Below, in pieces: positions 1-12,173 of a stretch of DNA of 64,000 bases. The notes beneath the pieces are model-generated. The model was not told where the DNA came from. It ran no database searches and worked only from the letters and a program-made list of their open reading frames with translations. The position numbers and the translations under genes were made by a program. Source of the DNA: Tamarix chinensis (lineage: Eukaryota; Streptophyta; Magnoliopsida; Caryophyllales; Tamaricaceae); assembly GCA_030549775.1 (NCBI GenBank), contig CM060173.1, forward strand, positions 30,880,032 through 30,944,031. The letters are read 5' to 3'. Position 1 is the stretch's first letter. Every line of letters begins with the position of its first letter.

Positions 1-642
1 TGTCATTCTGCTCTACCGGATTAAGAATAGTGGGGTATCTGAACTCAACATAAATAAAAGAATGGATTATTTTTATATCTAATGATGTATTGTAGAATTG
101 ATATTTTCCTTACATTGTTTTATGTTAACTCGCATTTATGTTTGATATTTTGTATCCTTACTTTGGTTGTATAGTTACCTTACTCAGTATGTAACATATC
201 GATCATCCTTTTTCTGGGTGCTGCTCATTCCCACGAGTAGACAATCCTGATGTTTATGTGCAGGTCGATGAGGACCCTCTAAATAATTTTACTACTTATG
301 ATGCTATCTATGTGGAGGAGTGACTGTTGTGTTTTGAGGTTAAGCATCTAGATATTAGATTTTACCCCGATATCTTTTTAGACTATTTGCTCCATAGTAT
401 TTTGCTTATGTATTTTTGGATATTGTACTAGGAGTTAATATCCAAACATGTATTTAAGTTTATGAAGTTTCTCTCATTTTTTATTTATCCTATTTTGTTT
501 TCTAATTATTTTACCTTGTGATTGATGTAAAAATGGTATGGTAAGCCAGTCTTATGTCAATTACAGCCATAACACCCAACTATTTTGGTATTACACTTCC
601 GTTAAAAATAAAATTTTCTATAGTAAATTTTAGAGTGTTATA
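1..642 (-). repeat. Partial LTR-like repeat, giant TGTAACACCCC family (copy 0)
   Basis: This is the terminal part of a family member whose other end lies outside the window. Read on the minus strand it begins TATAACACTCTAAAATTTAC (from 642 backwards), a decayed version of the TGTAACACCCCCAAATTT start of other copies. The leader then matches them: a segment resembling 'gtaattgacataag', and the conserved block containing GGGTGCTGCTCATTCCC at about 217-233 followed by TGTGCAGGT. No coding potential was seen. Assignment to the family is by visual similarity to 6809-12116 and 17384 onward. Confidence 0.7.
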
Positions 643-2310
643 CTAAGTATGCATATAAGGAAAAGTCAATGAGAATTCATCCTTATTTATTTCTAAATAT
701 TAATTCATAATAGGTGTTTTGATTGTTGACACCAAATACAAACCAACTAAGCATCTAATCTACAAGGCACATAAATATCATTTTAACCCTTCCTCAGGGT
801 TAATAATTCAAGTCTAAGGTCATGATGTAGATGTTAATGACTATGTCAAACTTTAAGGTTGAACCTATAAAGTATCACAAATCACCCAATGAACAAGTTG
901 ACTGAGTTAGGACATGAATAGAAATACGTATTCAAAATAGGAAAAACAAACTAGTTGACTATTATGAGGGTGACTAATTAGCTGTTGTACCAATGGACTA
1001 GTTACCCCCACTAGTTGATTCTTACAAAATAGAAAGGAGAATGATGTTCACATAAATCATTAAACTGGTTGACCAACATTGGTCAGTTGGTGACATTGGT
1101 TGAAACATAACTTAGTTGATAACAATACAAGTTTAATTTAACCACTTGACTAGTAAGCCAAAACCAATTGACTGGTGAACTAGTTAATTGATTTTTCCCA
1201 CACCAGTTGACTAGTTTACTTGATCAAAACATTAGATACAACAATTATGAAAAATTATTTTATAACTTATCCACAAAACCCTAGCATGTTCCTAAACTAT
1301 TAAAACATGCATAATACCATACTCACACTTTTAAAACACATGGATTCATGCTTAATTCACCAAACCATAGTAAAATCCAAAATGACTAAAACTTACTCAT
1401 ACTCCTAATTTATAAACTCACATTAACATGCTTAATGTTAGAAACCATCATAACACATGCTTGACATAAAACAAACCAAAATCTACAACACAAACACTTA
1501 TACATATTAAAGATAAAAATGTTTTGTCTTAAGTAATAACCTTCTAGAAAAAAAAACAATTACTCCTAACTTGATGGCTTCTACTAAGACTCTTAATTAT
1601 CTTAAGAATATCAACGGTAAAAAATCAATAAAAACACAATTAGAATCCACTAAAGACCGAAAATAGAGAAGAATAAGATGATGATGATGATGATGATGAT
1701 TATGAAGTCTACCTCAACCTCTTCCCAAGGTTAGAATTACTAAGAGGAGAAAAATAGAGATTTTAAATATATTATAATCCTTAATCCTTTCTTAGAGAAA
1801 ATAAAGAGGAATTAAGGTGGAGCCTCGATTATTGTAGAAAAGAGAAGGGAGAAGAGAAATAAAGAAAACATCTAACACTTAGCTAATTAGCAAGGCAAAG
1901 GGAGAAAGAGAGAGCCAATGTTGGGGAGTGAGTTGAGATAAGAAAATGAAGCCAAAAGGAGGGGAAGAGTTAACCAAATCATGAGGGAAAATGAGAAAGA
2001 GAAGTTTACTTGTGGATATAGTGTTGGAGCCGTGGGTAAGAGATAAAAATGATGAAGCACGATGAATGAGGAGTGTAATTAGGCCAAGATAGGGGTGAGT
2101 CAGGTAAAATGAATCCATGAGGGGTGTAGGGGAGGCCCGCATGTAGGTCTAAGGATTGAAGGAGAGAGAAAAGTTAGGAATAGAGAGAGATAGTTCATGA
2201 GAAATTACCTTAAAAAGTATTTTTGAGAGATTTTTAGTTAAATAAATTCATAGAATAATATAAATAATGTGAAAATATTTCTAACTTACCAAAATATGCT
2301 CAATAGCACA
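643..2310. other. Non-genic DNA between repeats, with TTGACTAGT-like short repeats
   Basis: No gene was found. Positions about 860-1215 contain many scattered copies of a short motif of the type GTTGACTAGTT / CCAATTGACTGGT. The same motif type recurs at 6340-6490, 16640-16750 and 24850-25330. The stretch is probably an older repeat broken by the LTR-like insertions, because related sequence resumes after the 2316-6280 element. A GAT trinucleotide tract lies at 1677-1700. Confidence 0.5.
1677..1700. repeat. GAT/ATG trinucleotide microsatellite
   Basis: Eight uninterrupted GAT units (24 bp), followed by TATGAAG. Confidence 0.9.
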
Positions 2311-2315
2311 AAGGG
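2311..2315. repeat. Target site duplication, left copy (AAGGG)
   Basis: AAGGG directly precedes the TGTAACACCCC terminus and is repeated at 6281-6285 directly after the TATTACA terminus. Confidence 0.85.
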
Positions 2316-2944
2316 TGTAACACCCCCAAAAATCATAGATGAAATTTTTTGTTTAATTAAAACAAACATAAGAAAGGGGTGCTACCACCATGATCAGTAC
2401 AACCCTAGCTCCCAACCAGTCTCGCACCAACCACAAGGCTAAGATATAATTTCACAAATCATTAAACTAATTAAGACATGGAACTGTAGAAATCCAAAAT
2501 ACTCATAATAAAGAGAAGTCAACATGTGTAAATTAAAGCATCAATACAGAATTTAAAATGGATACAAAGTCAAGCCCTGAGGGAAAAGAGCAATACAATA
2601 GTAAAATAAAAATCGAAAAACTTAAAGAGTCCGGTTGGCACTCGCTTTCGATCCTAAGCAAAGTCCAATGGTCATCACACAACCCCGCCCGACGCATCAA
2701 GTGGGTTATAGACATCGAATACGGTATCTCCTACCTGCACAAACTCAAAAGGGGCCTTTACTCATGCGAATGAACAACACCTATAAAACGGGTGATCAGT
2801 ACTCTACGTACCGAGTAAGGTAACCATATGGGTAAGGTCATGTAAGAATAATAGACAAGTAAGGTAGACAATGCATAGTTCAAGTTCATATCATCAATCC
2901 AGACTTAGACTAATATTTATGTCTTACACACTTCTCATATCAAT

Positions 2945-3240
2945 TCTGTTTAAGTACGGGACCCCACTGTTATAGCCAGTGGACCAGAAACACTCCACAG
3001 GATAAAACGTACCTGGCCACTATTATAGTTGGTGGACCAAAAAATTATCCTCATTGGCCCCGACTCATGTGGTCTTCCACTATAAGTAATTATTATATTT
3101 CCATGACTTATTACCATGAAAAGTTTGGTTTATCAAGCCAGAATCCCCCACTATTATAGCCGGTGGACCAAATACACTGCACAAGATAAAACGCACCTAA
3201 CCACTATTATAGGCGGTGGACCGGAAAAATGTCCTCACTA
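2945..3240. repeat. Subrepeat array with CCAC..GTGG hairpin cores
   Basis: Four or so copies of a core resembling CCACTATTATAGCCGGTGG, each followed by GACC, alternate with 'gataaaacgyacctrrccac' spacers. Each core can fold on itself (CCAC pairs with GTGG). Equivalent arrays occupy 11100-11430, 18000-18420 and 20540-20665 in other family members. Confidence 0.8.
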
Positions 3241-4764
3241 GGCCTGGCTAGATAATCTTTCACTTTAAGTGTTTAGTGTTTTATTCATATCTTATTCCAC
3301 ACACAACCCAGACTAGACATGAATGACCTACTATACTTCCCATGCTCACCCATTTCTTTTCAATTCTCCCAAAAACCCCATCCTCTTGGAACCTTTTCAC
3401 CACCTATAACCCCGAGACTTCCTCCCCATCTTTTCCCACTCACCATGAGAAATCCAAAACTCTTATGCACATGGTTCAAGGCTCACTCCCCATAACTCTA
3501 TTTTAACTCCTCTTTACACTTTATGGTTTCCCTCTGAAACCCTAAGCTGGCCTATGTGGCCTTAATTCCCCTCATCCTACACAACCATAATATTTTTTGC
3601 TACCAAAACCATCACTCCCCTCAAACTACACCAAAAATCACAACCTCGCTACCTAACTTCCACACGTGATCATAAAAACCCTAGTTTATTCCCCAAACCC
3701 TAGTACTTTTCCTCTCTTTTATATCACCCCTTCAACACCCAAACACCTTTTCTCACTTGTCTCACCTTTCTTCCATGTGACACTCCTTTCATTCTTTATT
3801 CCCCATCCTAACCTTTTCCATTCGTTATCCTTTCCTTGCACACTTCTGTCACTTAGGGTTTCCTCCCAAACCCTAGTTAAATCTCTCATGCATCCTTATG
3901 CCAACCCACATACTATTTTTCACATATGGACTCCAATTGCCCTAACAACTCTTCCCTTACCTTACTTAACCCTCAAGTCAACTTTTCCATGTAAAGGTCA
4001 TCTCCATACAAAGGCTAACCATCACATGCAACCCTACACTCCACATGCATGTTTTAGCCCATCCTCCTAATTTGTTCCCATTATTTCTTCTTTTGTCCAC
4101 CCATAGGTTATGAGATATTTAGGTCATCCTTACCACTCTCTAGTCAACTCACTTTCCTTACTCTTTTTCATTTCTCTCACAACCACACCATACTACTTGA
4201 GGCTTCCTATCATGCATGTTATGAGGAAAATATTACATAAGCACATTCCAAGTACAAGTAATAATTCCATATTACACATGTCATAAAACACATGCATCTT
4301 ACCTTAGCTCCATGCTTAGCAAGCTGCAATATAAGAGCATAATCCATAACATATAATGTACACACATATAACCAACACACATAACACATATTACACACAT
4401 TAGGCCTTAACCATATCCTTACCTAAAATGACATCGGGCTTGGAGTATGCTCCTACGCCTCCTTAGGGGTCGAACTCGGTTCACCTATAAGAGAGGAAAT
4501 GCTAGGGTTAACTGCCCTTTTATTAACATTTTTATTATTTCCTACTCACCTCTATTATAACCTAGTATTAGGGATAATAATAATAGTAGTAGCTTTAGTA
4601 GTAAAAATAAGGATATTACCCTTAAAATGGTTAATCATGCTTTTATTAGCCAAAATAGGTATAGGTAGTTATGTTAGTCAATGACAATATATTATTAAAA
4701 ATATTAGCAATAATAATGATAATAATGATAATAAATGATAATAAATTTAGTAATAATAATAATA

Positions 4765-4796
<32 letters not shown>

Positions 4797-4797
4797 A
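4765..4797. repeat. GAT trinucleotide microsatellite
   Basis: Repeated GAT units interrupting AAT/ATA-rich sequence inside the copy 1 LTR-like element. Confidence 0.85.
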
Positions 4798-6280
4798 AGA
4801 TTAGAATAATAATTACACTAAATAAATTATACTTAAAGGCTAGGAAGGGTTAGGGCACAACCTAGAGAGAGTGGCAGCTAGGTAGCAATGACGACGATGG
4901 CAGCGGCAACGGTGGAAGTGGTGGTTTGGAGAAGGTGGGTCTTTTAGGGCTGGAAGAGAGAGGGTGAGGTGGTGGTTATGGTGGTGGTGGACTATCTAGG
5001 TTGAGAGGGTTAAAGTGGTGGTGGTGGTGGTGCAGCAAGGGTAGCGGCACAGGTAGTGGTGGTTGTGGTGGCTGACGGTGGTGGAGAAGGAGGAAGGAGA
5101 AGGAGAAAGGAAGAAAGAAAGGTAGGGGAAGGTAGAGGAGGTGGTGATTGCGGTAGAGGAGGCGGCAAGACGGGCGATGATAGGATGCAAAGGGCAAGTT
5201 GAGTAGCCAACTTTGCACAATCGGGGTGGTTTGTGTAGGGGGATTCAAGGGTGGTGAGTGGCTTATTTTGGTGGAGGGTATTGCTAGAAAAGGTTTGGGT
5301 GGTGTTTCAGGCAGTGACATTGCACAATGGTGGCTTGGGTGGTTTCTGAAGTGGTGGCGGCGCAAATACATTAAAATTTCTAGGAAGAGTAAAGGAGTCC
5401 AAATGGGATCAGTAGGGGAGGATTTATAGGACAAGGAAGGGAGAAGGAGATAAAGGGGGAAGAGGAAAAGGGAGTGGGTGTGGTAGGGGCTCACCGGCTG
5501 ATGGTGGCAGGCTGATATGAGCCTGCAAAGTTGCAAGGTACATGCGGCAGGTGGGGGAATAAGGAAGGGAAGGGAGCATGCGAGGGAGGCAAGTGTAGGG
5601 GGTTTGGCTCAAATTGGAAAGGAAACGCATGGGGGAGAGAGAGGGGAAGTTGTTCGTGGTAGTATGGTGGTAGGGTAGGTCGACCGGTGGCAGAATTGTA
5701 GGCCTGACCTACAACGCGAGAGAGGGAGAAGGGAGGAAGAAGAAGAAGGGTTGGCCACCCGGTATAAGGAAAAGAAAAGAAAGAAAAAAGAGGGAGACCA
5801 AGCAGGTAAGGGAGAAAGGAAAAAGGGAAAGCGGGCTAGGCCGCGTGGGGGAGAGAAGAGAAGGAGGGGTTAGGTCGGCGAGCGTGGCCCAATCCGGGGA
5901 GGAAGAGGAGAAAAAGAAAACGGAGAAAGGAGAAAAACAAGAAAGAAAAAGGAAAAGGACGGAAAAGGGAAAAAAAGGAAAATAGGTTGGTTGGGGTTTT
6001 TAGGATATTTTGGTATTTTTAAATATTTGAAAATAATATAAATTAGTAAAATAATAATTAAATTCCTTTTCATATTAATTTAGAAATTTTAGGGTAAATT
6101 TTCCTAAATTCTATTTTAATTAGAAAAATACCTTAATCTTCCCTAATTAAATTCTTTATTATTTTCCTCCTTTTATCTTAATTACTCCCATTATTTTATT
6201 AAAATAATATATTTAATTAATTTCAATAATAGATCCCTATTTTATCATAATTTTCTAAATTAGGGTTTTGGGGTATTACA

Positions 6281-6285
6281 AAGGG
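6281..6285. repeat. Target site duplication, right copy (AAGGG)
   Basis: Matches 2311-2315 exactly. Confidence 0.85.
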
Positions 6286-6808
6286 ATACTAATTAGAAAT
6301 TTAGGAAATCATTAGGAGAGAAATTGAAGCAAGATTTGAAAGCACTTTAAAGTTTCAATAGAACCCATTAACCGGTTATAAAATATTAATTAACTGGTTT
6401 CACCAATGGCATGTTTTTTTTCCATTAGTTGCCTAGTTTTCCTGGAGTGAATGCTTGTGTTTCTCAATGAACTAGTCAGCTGGTACCCTTGAAACTCACA
6501 TATTCACCACTTTTCAAAACCAAAACTACTTCATTTTATATTAGCATAATCTTAAATACATTTGAAAAGATTACAGGACAATGCATCATAAATAGTCCAT
6601 ATCTTCATTATATCCATGACCTGTGTGTATGCCCTAACCATTCCCTTCATCATATCATTTATTTTGCACAATGCATTCATCATGGGGGAAGTGTCATGTC
6701 CTGGCTTAAAATTCCCTAACCCATTTTTGGCTAAATTAGACCATTCCACCCACTGAACCCATGGAGTATCTTGTTCACCTTGAATATTCTAAAGGTATTT
6801 GCTAATAA
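6286..6808. other. Spacer, continuation of the older repeat
   Basis: No gene was found. Positions 6340-6490 carry the AACTGGTT / GAACTAGTCAGCTGG type short motifs also seen at 860-1215, consistent with one older sequence split by the 2316-6280 insertion. The last five bases (6804-6808, AATAA) form the left target duplication of the next element. Confidence 0.5.
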
Positions 6809-8269
6809 TGAAATACCCCAAATTTTTAATTCTGGAAATTATGGCCAATTAATGATTTATTAGAGAAATTGATTAAATAACTGATTTTATTAAAATTAAG
6901 AGAGTTAATTGAGGTAAATCAAGGGGAAAATAATGAAGAATTTAATTAGGGAAAAATTAGGGTATTCTACTAATTAACATGAAAGTTAAGGAAATTTATC
7001 CAAAATAGGCAAATTAATCTAAAAAGGAATTTAATTATTATTATTATAATAAGTATTATTAATTTTAAATATAAAAAAATATAATAATACCAAACATCCG
7101 AAATACCCAACCCACATATGTTTCCCTTCTTTTTCTTTTCTTTTCTTTCTTTTTCTTCCTCTTTTTCCCTTTTCTTTTTCCTTCCCCCCCCCCCCGACCT
7201 GGGCCAGCCCGTCGCGCGGCCTAGCTTCCCTGCGCAGCCCAAGCCCACGCCGCTCCCTTTTTTTTTCTTCCTTCCCGGCCAGTCCGGTTCTTTTTTTTTT
7301 CTTTTCTTCCTTTTCTCCCTGAATCGCCCGGTCCCAATCCTTTCTTCTTCCCCGAGGTGTGGGGCGACCGAGGAGCTACAACCCGGCACTCCGCCGGCCA
7401 CCATCACTACCACCATCCTTCCCTCCCTCTCCCGTCGTTTTCTTTCACGTTTTTGACCCCAACCAACCTATTCCTCTCTCCCGAGCAGCCTGCCCCTTTC
7501 CCTCTTCCCTTGACTCCGACGCCCCTGCCATTGCAGAATCGCCTCGATTGCCGCTACCGGGCGGCATGCCTGGTATCTGCACCTCCTTTGTCTTCTTCCT
7601 CTTGTCATTGCTTACCCAATAGACCTATAAATACCGCATAGCCTGCCTTAATTAAAATTTTGATTTCGAAACCCCAGAAACAGCCATTCTCACCGCCGCC
7701 CCATTAGACGAGTCGTCTACCACCACCGCCTATCCTCGACGGCCAAAACACCCCCGGAACCGACCCTTGCACCACCCTCTACCTAACTAGATCCTCCTTG
7801 CCCCTCGATTTGCCCTGCACGAGCCACCCGGGCCGTGCAAAACCGCCAACCCAATCAACATACTTTCACCTCTCGCCGCCCTTCACACCGCCGCCCGCCA
7901 CTGATTCCACCGCCACCAATGCCACCCCTATCCTCCAAAACAACCAGGGGAGCCTCCTTTACCTCCCCCTACACCCATCTTTCCCTGCCTCCCTCTCCTT
8001 CTACCTTCTCCATCTTCCACCACCTTCGGCCGCCGCACCAACCGTCGTGCGCCGCCACTCCCGGCTGCACCACTACCTTCATTCCACCCCTCTTTACCTG
8101 CTTCACCTTCCACCACCTCAAACACCCCTCCACTTCCTCTCTCTTAGCCTACATGTCCATCTTTCCCCTCTCTCTCTCCTCCACCGCCACCACCGGTTCC
8201 ACCACTAACCTTAGGTGGTGCTCCAACTTTCCCAGCCCCTAAACTATTTTCTATAAGTGTTAATAATTT

Positions 8270-8609
8270 TGTTTAATATTACTAGTATTATCCTTAGTAT
8301 CACTATTATTATTATTCTTATTATTATTAGTTTTGTATTATCATTGTTATTATTATTACTATTACCATTATTAATATTATTATTATGTATCACTCTTATT
8401 ACCTAACCTAATTTTAGAAATTCTTATAATTAGGGTATACTATTTAAAAGGTTATAACTTTAGCATTAAAATGGTTATCCTTATTAGTATTGGTATTATT
8501 ATTATTGTTATTGTTATTATTATTAGTATTATTATTTCTATTACTACTACTAATATTACTATCATTGTTATTATTATTAACAACTTTAGTATTAATATAG
8601 TTATCTCTA

Positions 8610-8664
<55 letters not shown>

Positions 8665-8899
8665 TACTACTACTACTACTTAACCTAACTTTATGATTTT
8701 CCTAACCAATAATAATATTATCATTAATAATGGCCTGCAAATTTAGTGTTATTATGATTAGGACTTTTCGTTGTTTACTATTACTATTATTATTACTGAC
8801 CTCATTATTATTCTTACTATTATTACTAATACTAGGTATGGCCTATTATCATTATCTTTACTATTATGGTAAACGTTTGAACCCTTATATTACTATTAC

Positions 8900-8946
<47 letters not shown>

Positions 8947-9650
8947 CCATTATTATTATTATTATTATTACTGCTTAACCCTAACTCTATTATTATTATT
9001 ATTGGTATTATTACTATTATTATTACCATTATCACTATCATTATTTCCTTACTAATATGGTTAATATTAACCTTTCCCATTATCACTTTTATTTATTAAT
9101 ATAAATATTTGGACCCTTATATTACTATTATCATTTTGGTTACTATTATCATTGTTATTGTTATTATTATTATACTTAACATTTTTATCATTATAATTGT
9201 TATTATTATTATTAATGTTATCTAAACCAAAGTTGGAGTATTATCGTTTTGTCGTTAAAGAGGAAGAATACTTAAACCTTAGTATTTTACTATTTAATAT
9301 CAGAATATCATTAATAATATTCCTAATGCCTTTAGCACTAACATTGTTACTATGGTATCATTATTAGTTATTACCATTATTATTGTTATTATTTTATTAC
9401 TATTATCGTGACAAAAACATTCGAACCCTTATATTATTATTATTATTCCAAATATAACTACTATCATTATTATCTTTAGTAGTATTAGTACTTTGTTAGT
9501 ATTACTAATATTATATTATTATTTTATCCCTAAAGCCATTATTATCCTTAGCCTTAAAAATAATAGGGCCTCTATTTCTATGAGTGTTAGTATTACTACT
9601 ATTATTATTATCACTATTTTATTATGACAAGTATTAGTACTATTGTTAGA
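8270..9650. repeat. Degenerate ATT/TTA trinucleotide repeat field
   Basis: Long runs of TTATTATTA with interspersed CTA, ATC and GTT units. The purest stretches are 8605-8665 and 8890-8941. Isoleucine/tyrosine- or asparagine-only open frames here are artefacts of the repeat. Confidence 0.9.
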
Positions 9651-11094
9651 AGATATGAAGCTATTTGATTTAATAATATAATTATAGCTATAAATAGTAA
9701 AATAATTATATTTTGACTAATAATATCTAATAGGTTAACTTGAGGATGAAACCCTAGTTTTCACTTATAGAACTGCCTTTAATAATAGTAACCCTAATCT
9801 TAGACTAAAATAAGAAATAATAGTATTTTGCGTAGAAGGGAAATTAATCATTAGTCTTACCCTCTTATAGGTGAATCGAGCCAAAGCCCTAAAGAGTCGT
9901 AGGAGCGTGTTCCAAGCCTGACGTCGCTTTAGGTAAGGATGTAGCTAAGACCCATGTGTGTTATGTGACTTGTATGCCTTGGATGCTATGTATATCATGC
10001 TATGTCATGTATCATATGATTGTAATTAACTTGTCTTATGTGTAGCGCAATTTGAAGTTAAGGTATGTTTGTATGTGTTTCTTATGATATAAGTATAATA
10101 TGTATATATGGTGTTTATGGTGTGATATGATATGACCCTCTAGGACATGCATGCTAGAACAATTGATAATATGATATGGGAATGAAAGGACAAAAAGAAA
10201 GAAATGGGAAGTGATTTCATTAAGGAGGATATAAGGTTGACCAAAATACCTTATGATCCATGAGAGGAAATTAAAGAGGAAAGAATGACCAACATGAATG
10301 AGAGACGGGAACCATGCGTGGGAATCTTAAAATTTGTATGGGGACTTTGGGTGTTTGCATGGGATGGATAAATCTTGCATGGGGGTGATCCTTACGTGAG
10401 AAAAGTTGATTTATGGTGTAAACAAGCTAATGGGAGAGTTGTGGAGTGATTAGAGACTTAGGATGAAAAACAGTACGTAGGTTGGAGTAAGGGTGTATAA
10501 GGGATCCGATTAGGGTTTTGGGAGAAAATAATAATCTGGAAAGTGAGAGAGTAAAAATGATCCAGGGAGAGTGGAGTACGGGTTAAGAGTGATAATTTAC
10601 TTTATAAGGGATGAGTATGGGATCCATGGGAGAGAAGGGATTTTGGATGAAAAGAGAGAGGTTATTTGTAGGAAAAGAAAGCTACTAGGATTTGAAGTGG
10701 CCAACTAGGGTTTTTCAGGTCACATGCGAAATCGAGAAGTAAAGTGATACGTTTTGGGATTTGACCTAATTGAGATAAGATGTGGGGGCGGTGAATGAAG
10801 TAAAGGTAGTGTAAGTGAGAGAAAGTTGGGCCACATAGGTCCAATTAGGGTTTTCAAGGGAAAATCCTAGAGGGTGATGGTAGGTGGAGTTGATGTCATA
10901 AGGTGTTGGGCCTTAACCCTCACCCTTAGGAGTTGGTTTTTCATTATGTGTAAGCGTAAGGGGGTATAGATGTCAGGGCGTGATAAGGGGCGCAAGAGTC
11001 TCAAGATATGGGACGGGCCCCCTTAAAAGGATAGAAATAGCACGTTGAGGACATGCATGTCAAGGGTATAATGTTTACCAAATAAGATACTAAT

Positions 11095-11435
11095 CACTTA
11101 AAGAGAAAGATTGTTGAGCCGGGCCCAGACTGGTCCACCGGTGAATAATAGTGGCCAGGAGCGTTTTGCCCTGCATGATTTCCGGTCCACCAGCTATAAT
11201 AGTGGGGGATTCCGTGCTCAACAAACCAAACGTAATGAAGCTAAGCCATGGGAAATACACTAAGCACTTACAGTGAAACACCATGTGAGTCGGGGCCAGA
11301 CCGGTCCACCGGCGAATAATAGTGGCTAGGAGCGTTCTGCCCTAGAGATTGGTCCACAGCGAATAATAGTGGTCAGGAGCGTTTTGTCCTATATGTATTC
11401 TGGTCCACTGGCTATAATAGTGGGGTTCCCGCACT
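11095..11435. repeat. Subrepeat array with GGTCCACCGG..AATAGTGG cores
   Basis: Repeated units of the type GGTCCACCGGCGAATAATAG followed by TGG and CAGGAGCGTTYTG appear about four times. This is the reverse-strand counterpart of the array at 2945-3240. Confidence 0.8.
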
Positions 11436-12121
11436 CACATGGACTATTAAAGAGTATGTGTAGAATGAATATATTAGTAAGAGGAATAAAGAATAAGTTA
11501 CCTGAAAAGTAACCAGGCCTTATTACATGTATCATTGTATGTTGACTACATGCTCATTCCTATGTTATATGCTCTATGTGTTGGCCTTAGCGCATCTGTT
11601 ACCTTACCCAGTACGCAGCGTACTCATCACCCGCTTCATGGGTGCTGCTCATTCCCACGAGCAGAAGACCCATCTGAGCTTGTGCAGGTAGGGGATGATG
11701 TCTTCAATGCCTACGATACCTATGAGGCATCGGGTGGGGCTGAGTGTTGAACCTAAACCTGACTTGGGGATCCAGAGCGACTCAGCCGGACTCTGTTTAT
11801 TTTATTGGACCTTGTATTATCATATTTTAGTTGTGTTTTGTATTATGCTTTATGTCTGAAGAACTCTAGTCACGTACTCTTTAGTTTGTAATCCTAAATC
11901 GCACTCTGATTTCTGTATGACTTGTGTTTTATTAATGATTCGTGTTTAATGTTAACTTTATTTAGCCTTAGCACTTAGTACTGGAACGGTAGGAGTGAAC
12001 CGATCTAGTACTAAGTGTGGCAGTAATGCCCTCAAGTTTACGATTTTATCTTTTTGCTTCCACTAAACCCTTTTAGTTAAACGAAATTTTTCAGTAGTAA
12101 ATTTGGGGGTGTTACAAATAA

Positions 12122-12173
12122 TAACTCTATTCCATGTGATTAAGCCTTTTATCTCAACCCCTCCATCCTCTTT
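12122..12173. other. Short spacer between two LTR-like elements
   Basis: 52 bp of pre-insertion sequence between copy 2 and the following element. No feature is visible. Confidence 0.6.

Larger units (their letters stand above)
2316..6280 (+). mobile_element. Giant solo-LTR-like element, 3965 bp (copy 1)
   Basis: The element starts TGTAACACCCCCAAAAATC and ends GGGTTTTGGGGTATTACA. It is flanked by a perfect 5-bp duplication AAGGG, as expected for an LTR-type integrase product. It contains no gag, protease, reverse transcriptase, RNase H or integrase motifs and no internal second LTR, so a solo LTR is the simplest reading. Order inside: conserved leader with a small hairpin near 2758-2777; an array of CCAC..GTGG subrepeats at 2950-3235; pyrimidine-rich low-coding DNA at 3300-4180; a GAT tract at 4765-4797; and a strongly purine-rich block at 4850-5990. 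Open frames in the purine block are composition artefacts. Ty3/gypsy origin is inferred from LTR size and TSD only. Confidence 0.85.
6809..12116 (-). mobile_element. Giant solo-LTR-like element, 5308 bp (copy 2, inverted)
   Basis: The plus-strand ends are TGAAATACCCCAAATTT and AAATTTGGGGGTGTTACA, flanked by AATAA at 6804-6808 and 12117-12121. Subterminal sequence shows the opposite orientation to copy 1: the conserved leader lies at the right end. Order from the left: a pyrimidine-rich block 7110-8240, a 1.4-kb field of degenerate ATT/TTA repeats 8270-9650, repeat-family sequence, a CCAC..GTGG subrepeat array 11100-11430, and a leader hairpin 11645-11664. No retroviral-type domains were found. 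The extra 1.3 kb relative to copy 1 is largely the trinucleotide field. The AT-only TSD is less specific than those of copies 1 and 3. Confidence 0.8.

Noticed and set aside
4976..5630. Minus-strand frames of up to 186 codons rich in Pro, Leu, Ser and His
   Set aside because: Composition artefact of the purine-rich block of copy 1; GGT/GTG repeats give His/Pro runs.
7118..8242. Plus-strand frames of 65-136 codons rich in Pro and Ser
   Set aside because: Pyrimidine-rich mirror of the same block in inverted copy 2; no domain and no conserved frame between copies.
8471..9086. Isoleucine- or asparagine-rich open frames
   Set aside because: Trinucleotide ATT/TTA repeat translated in stop-free frames.
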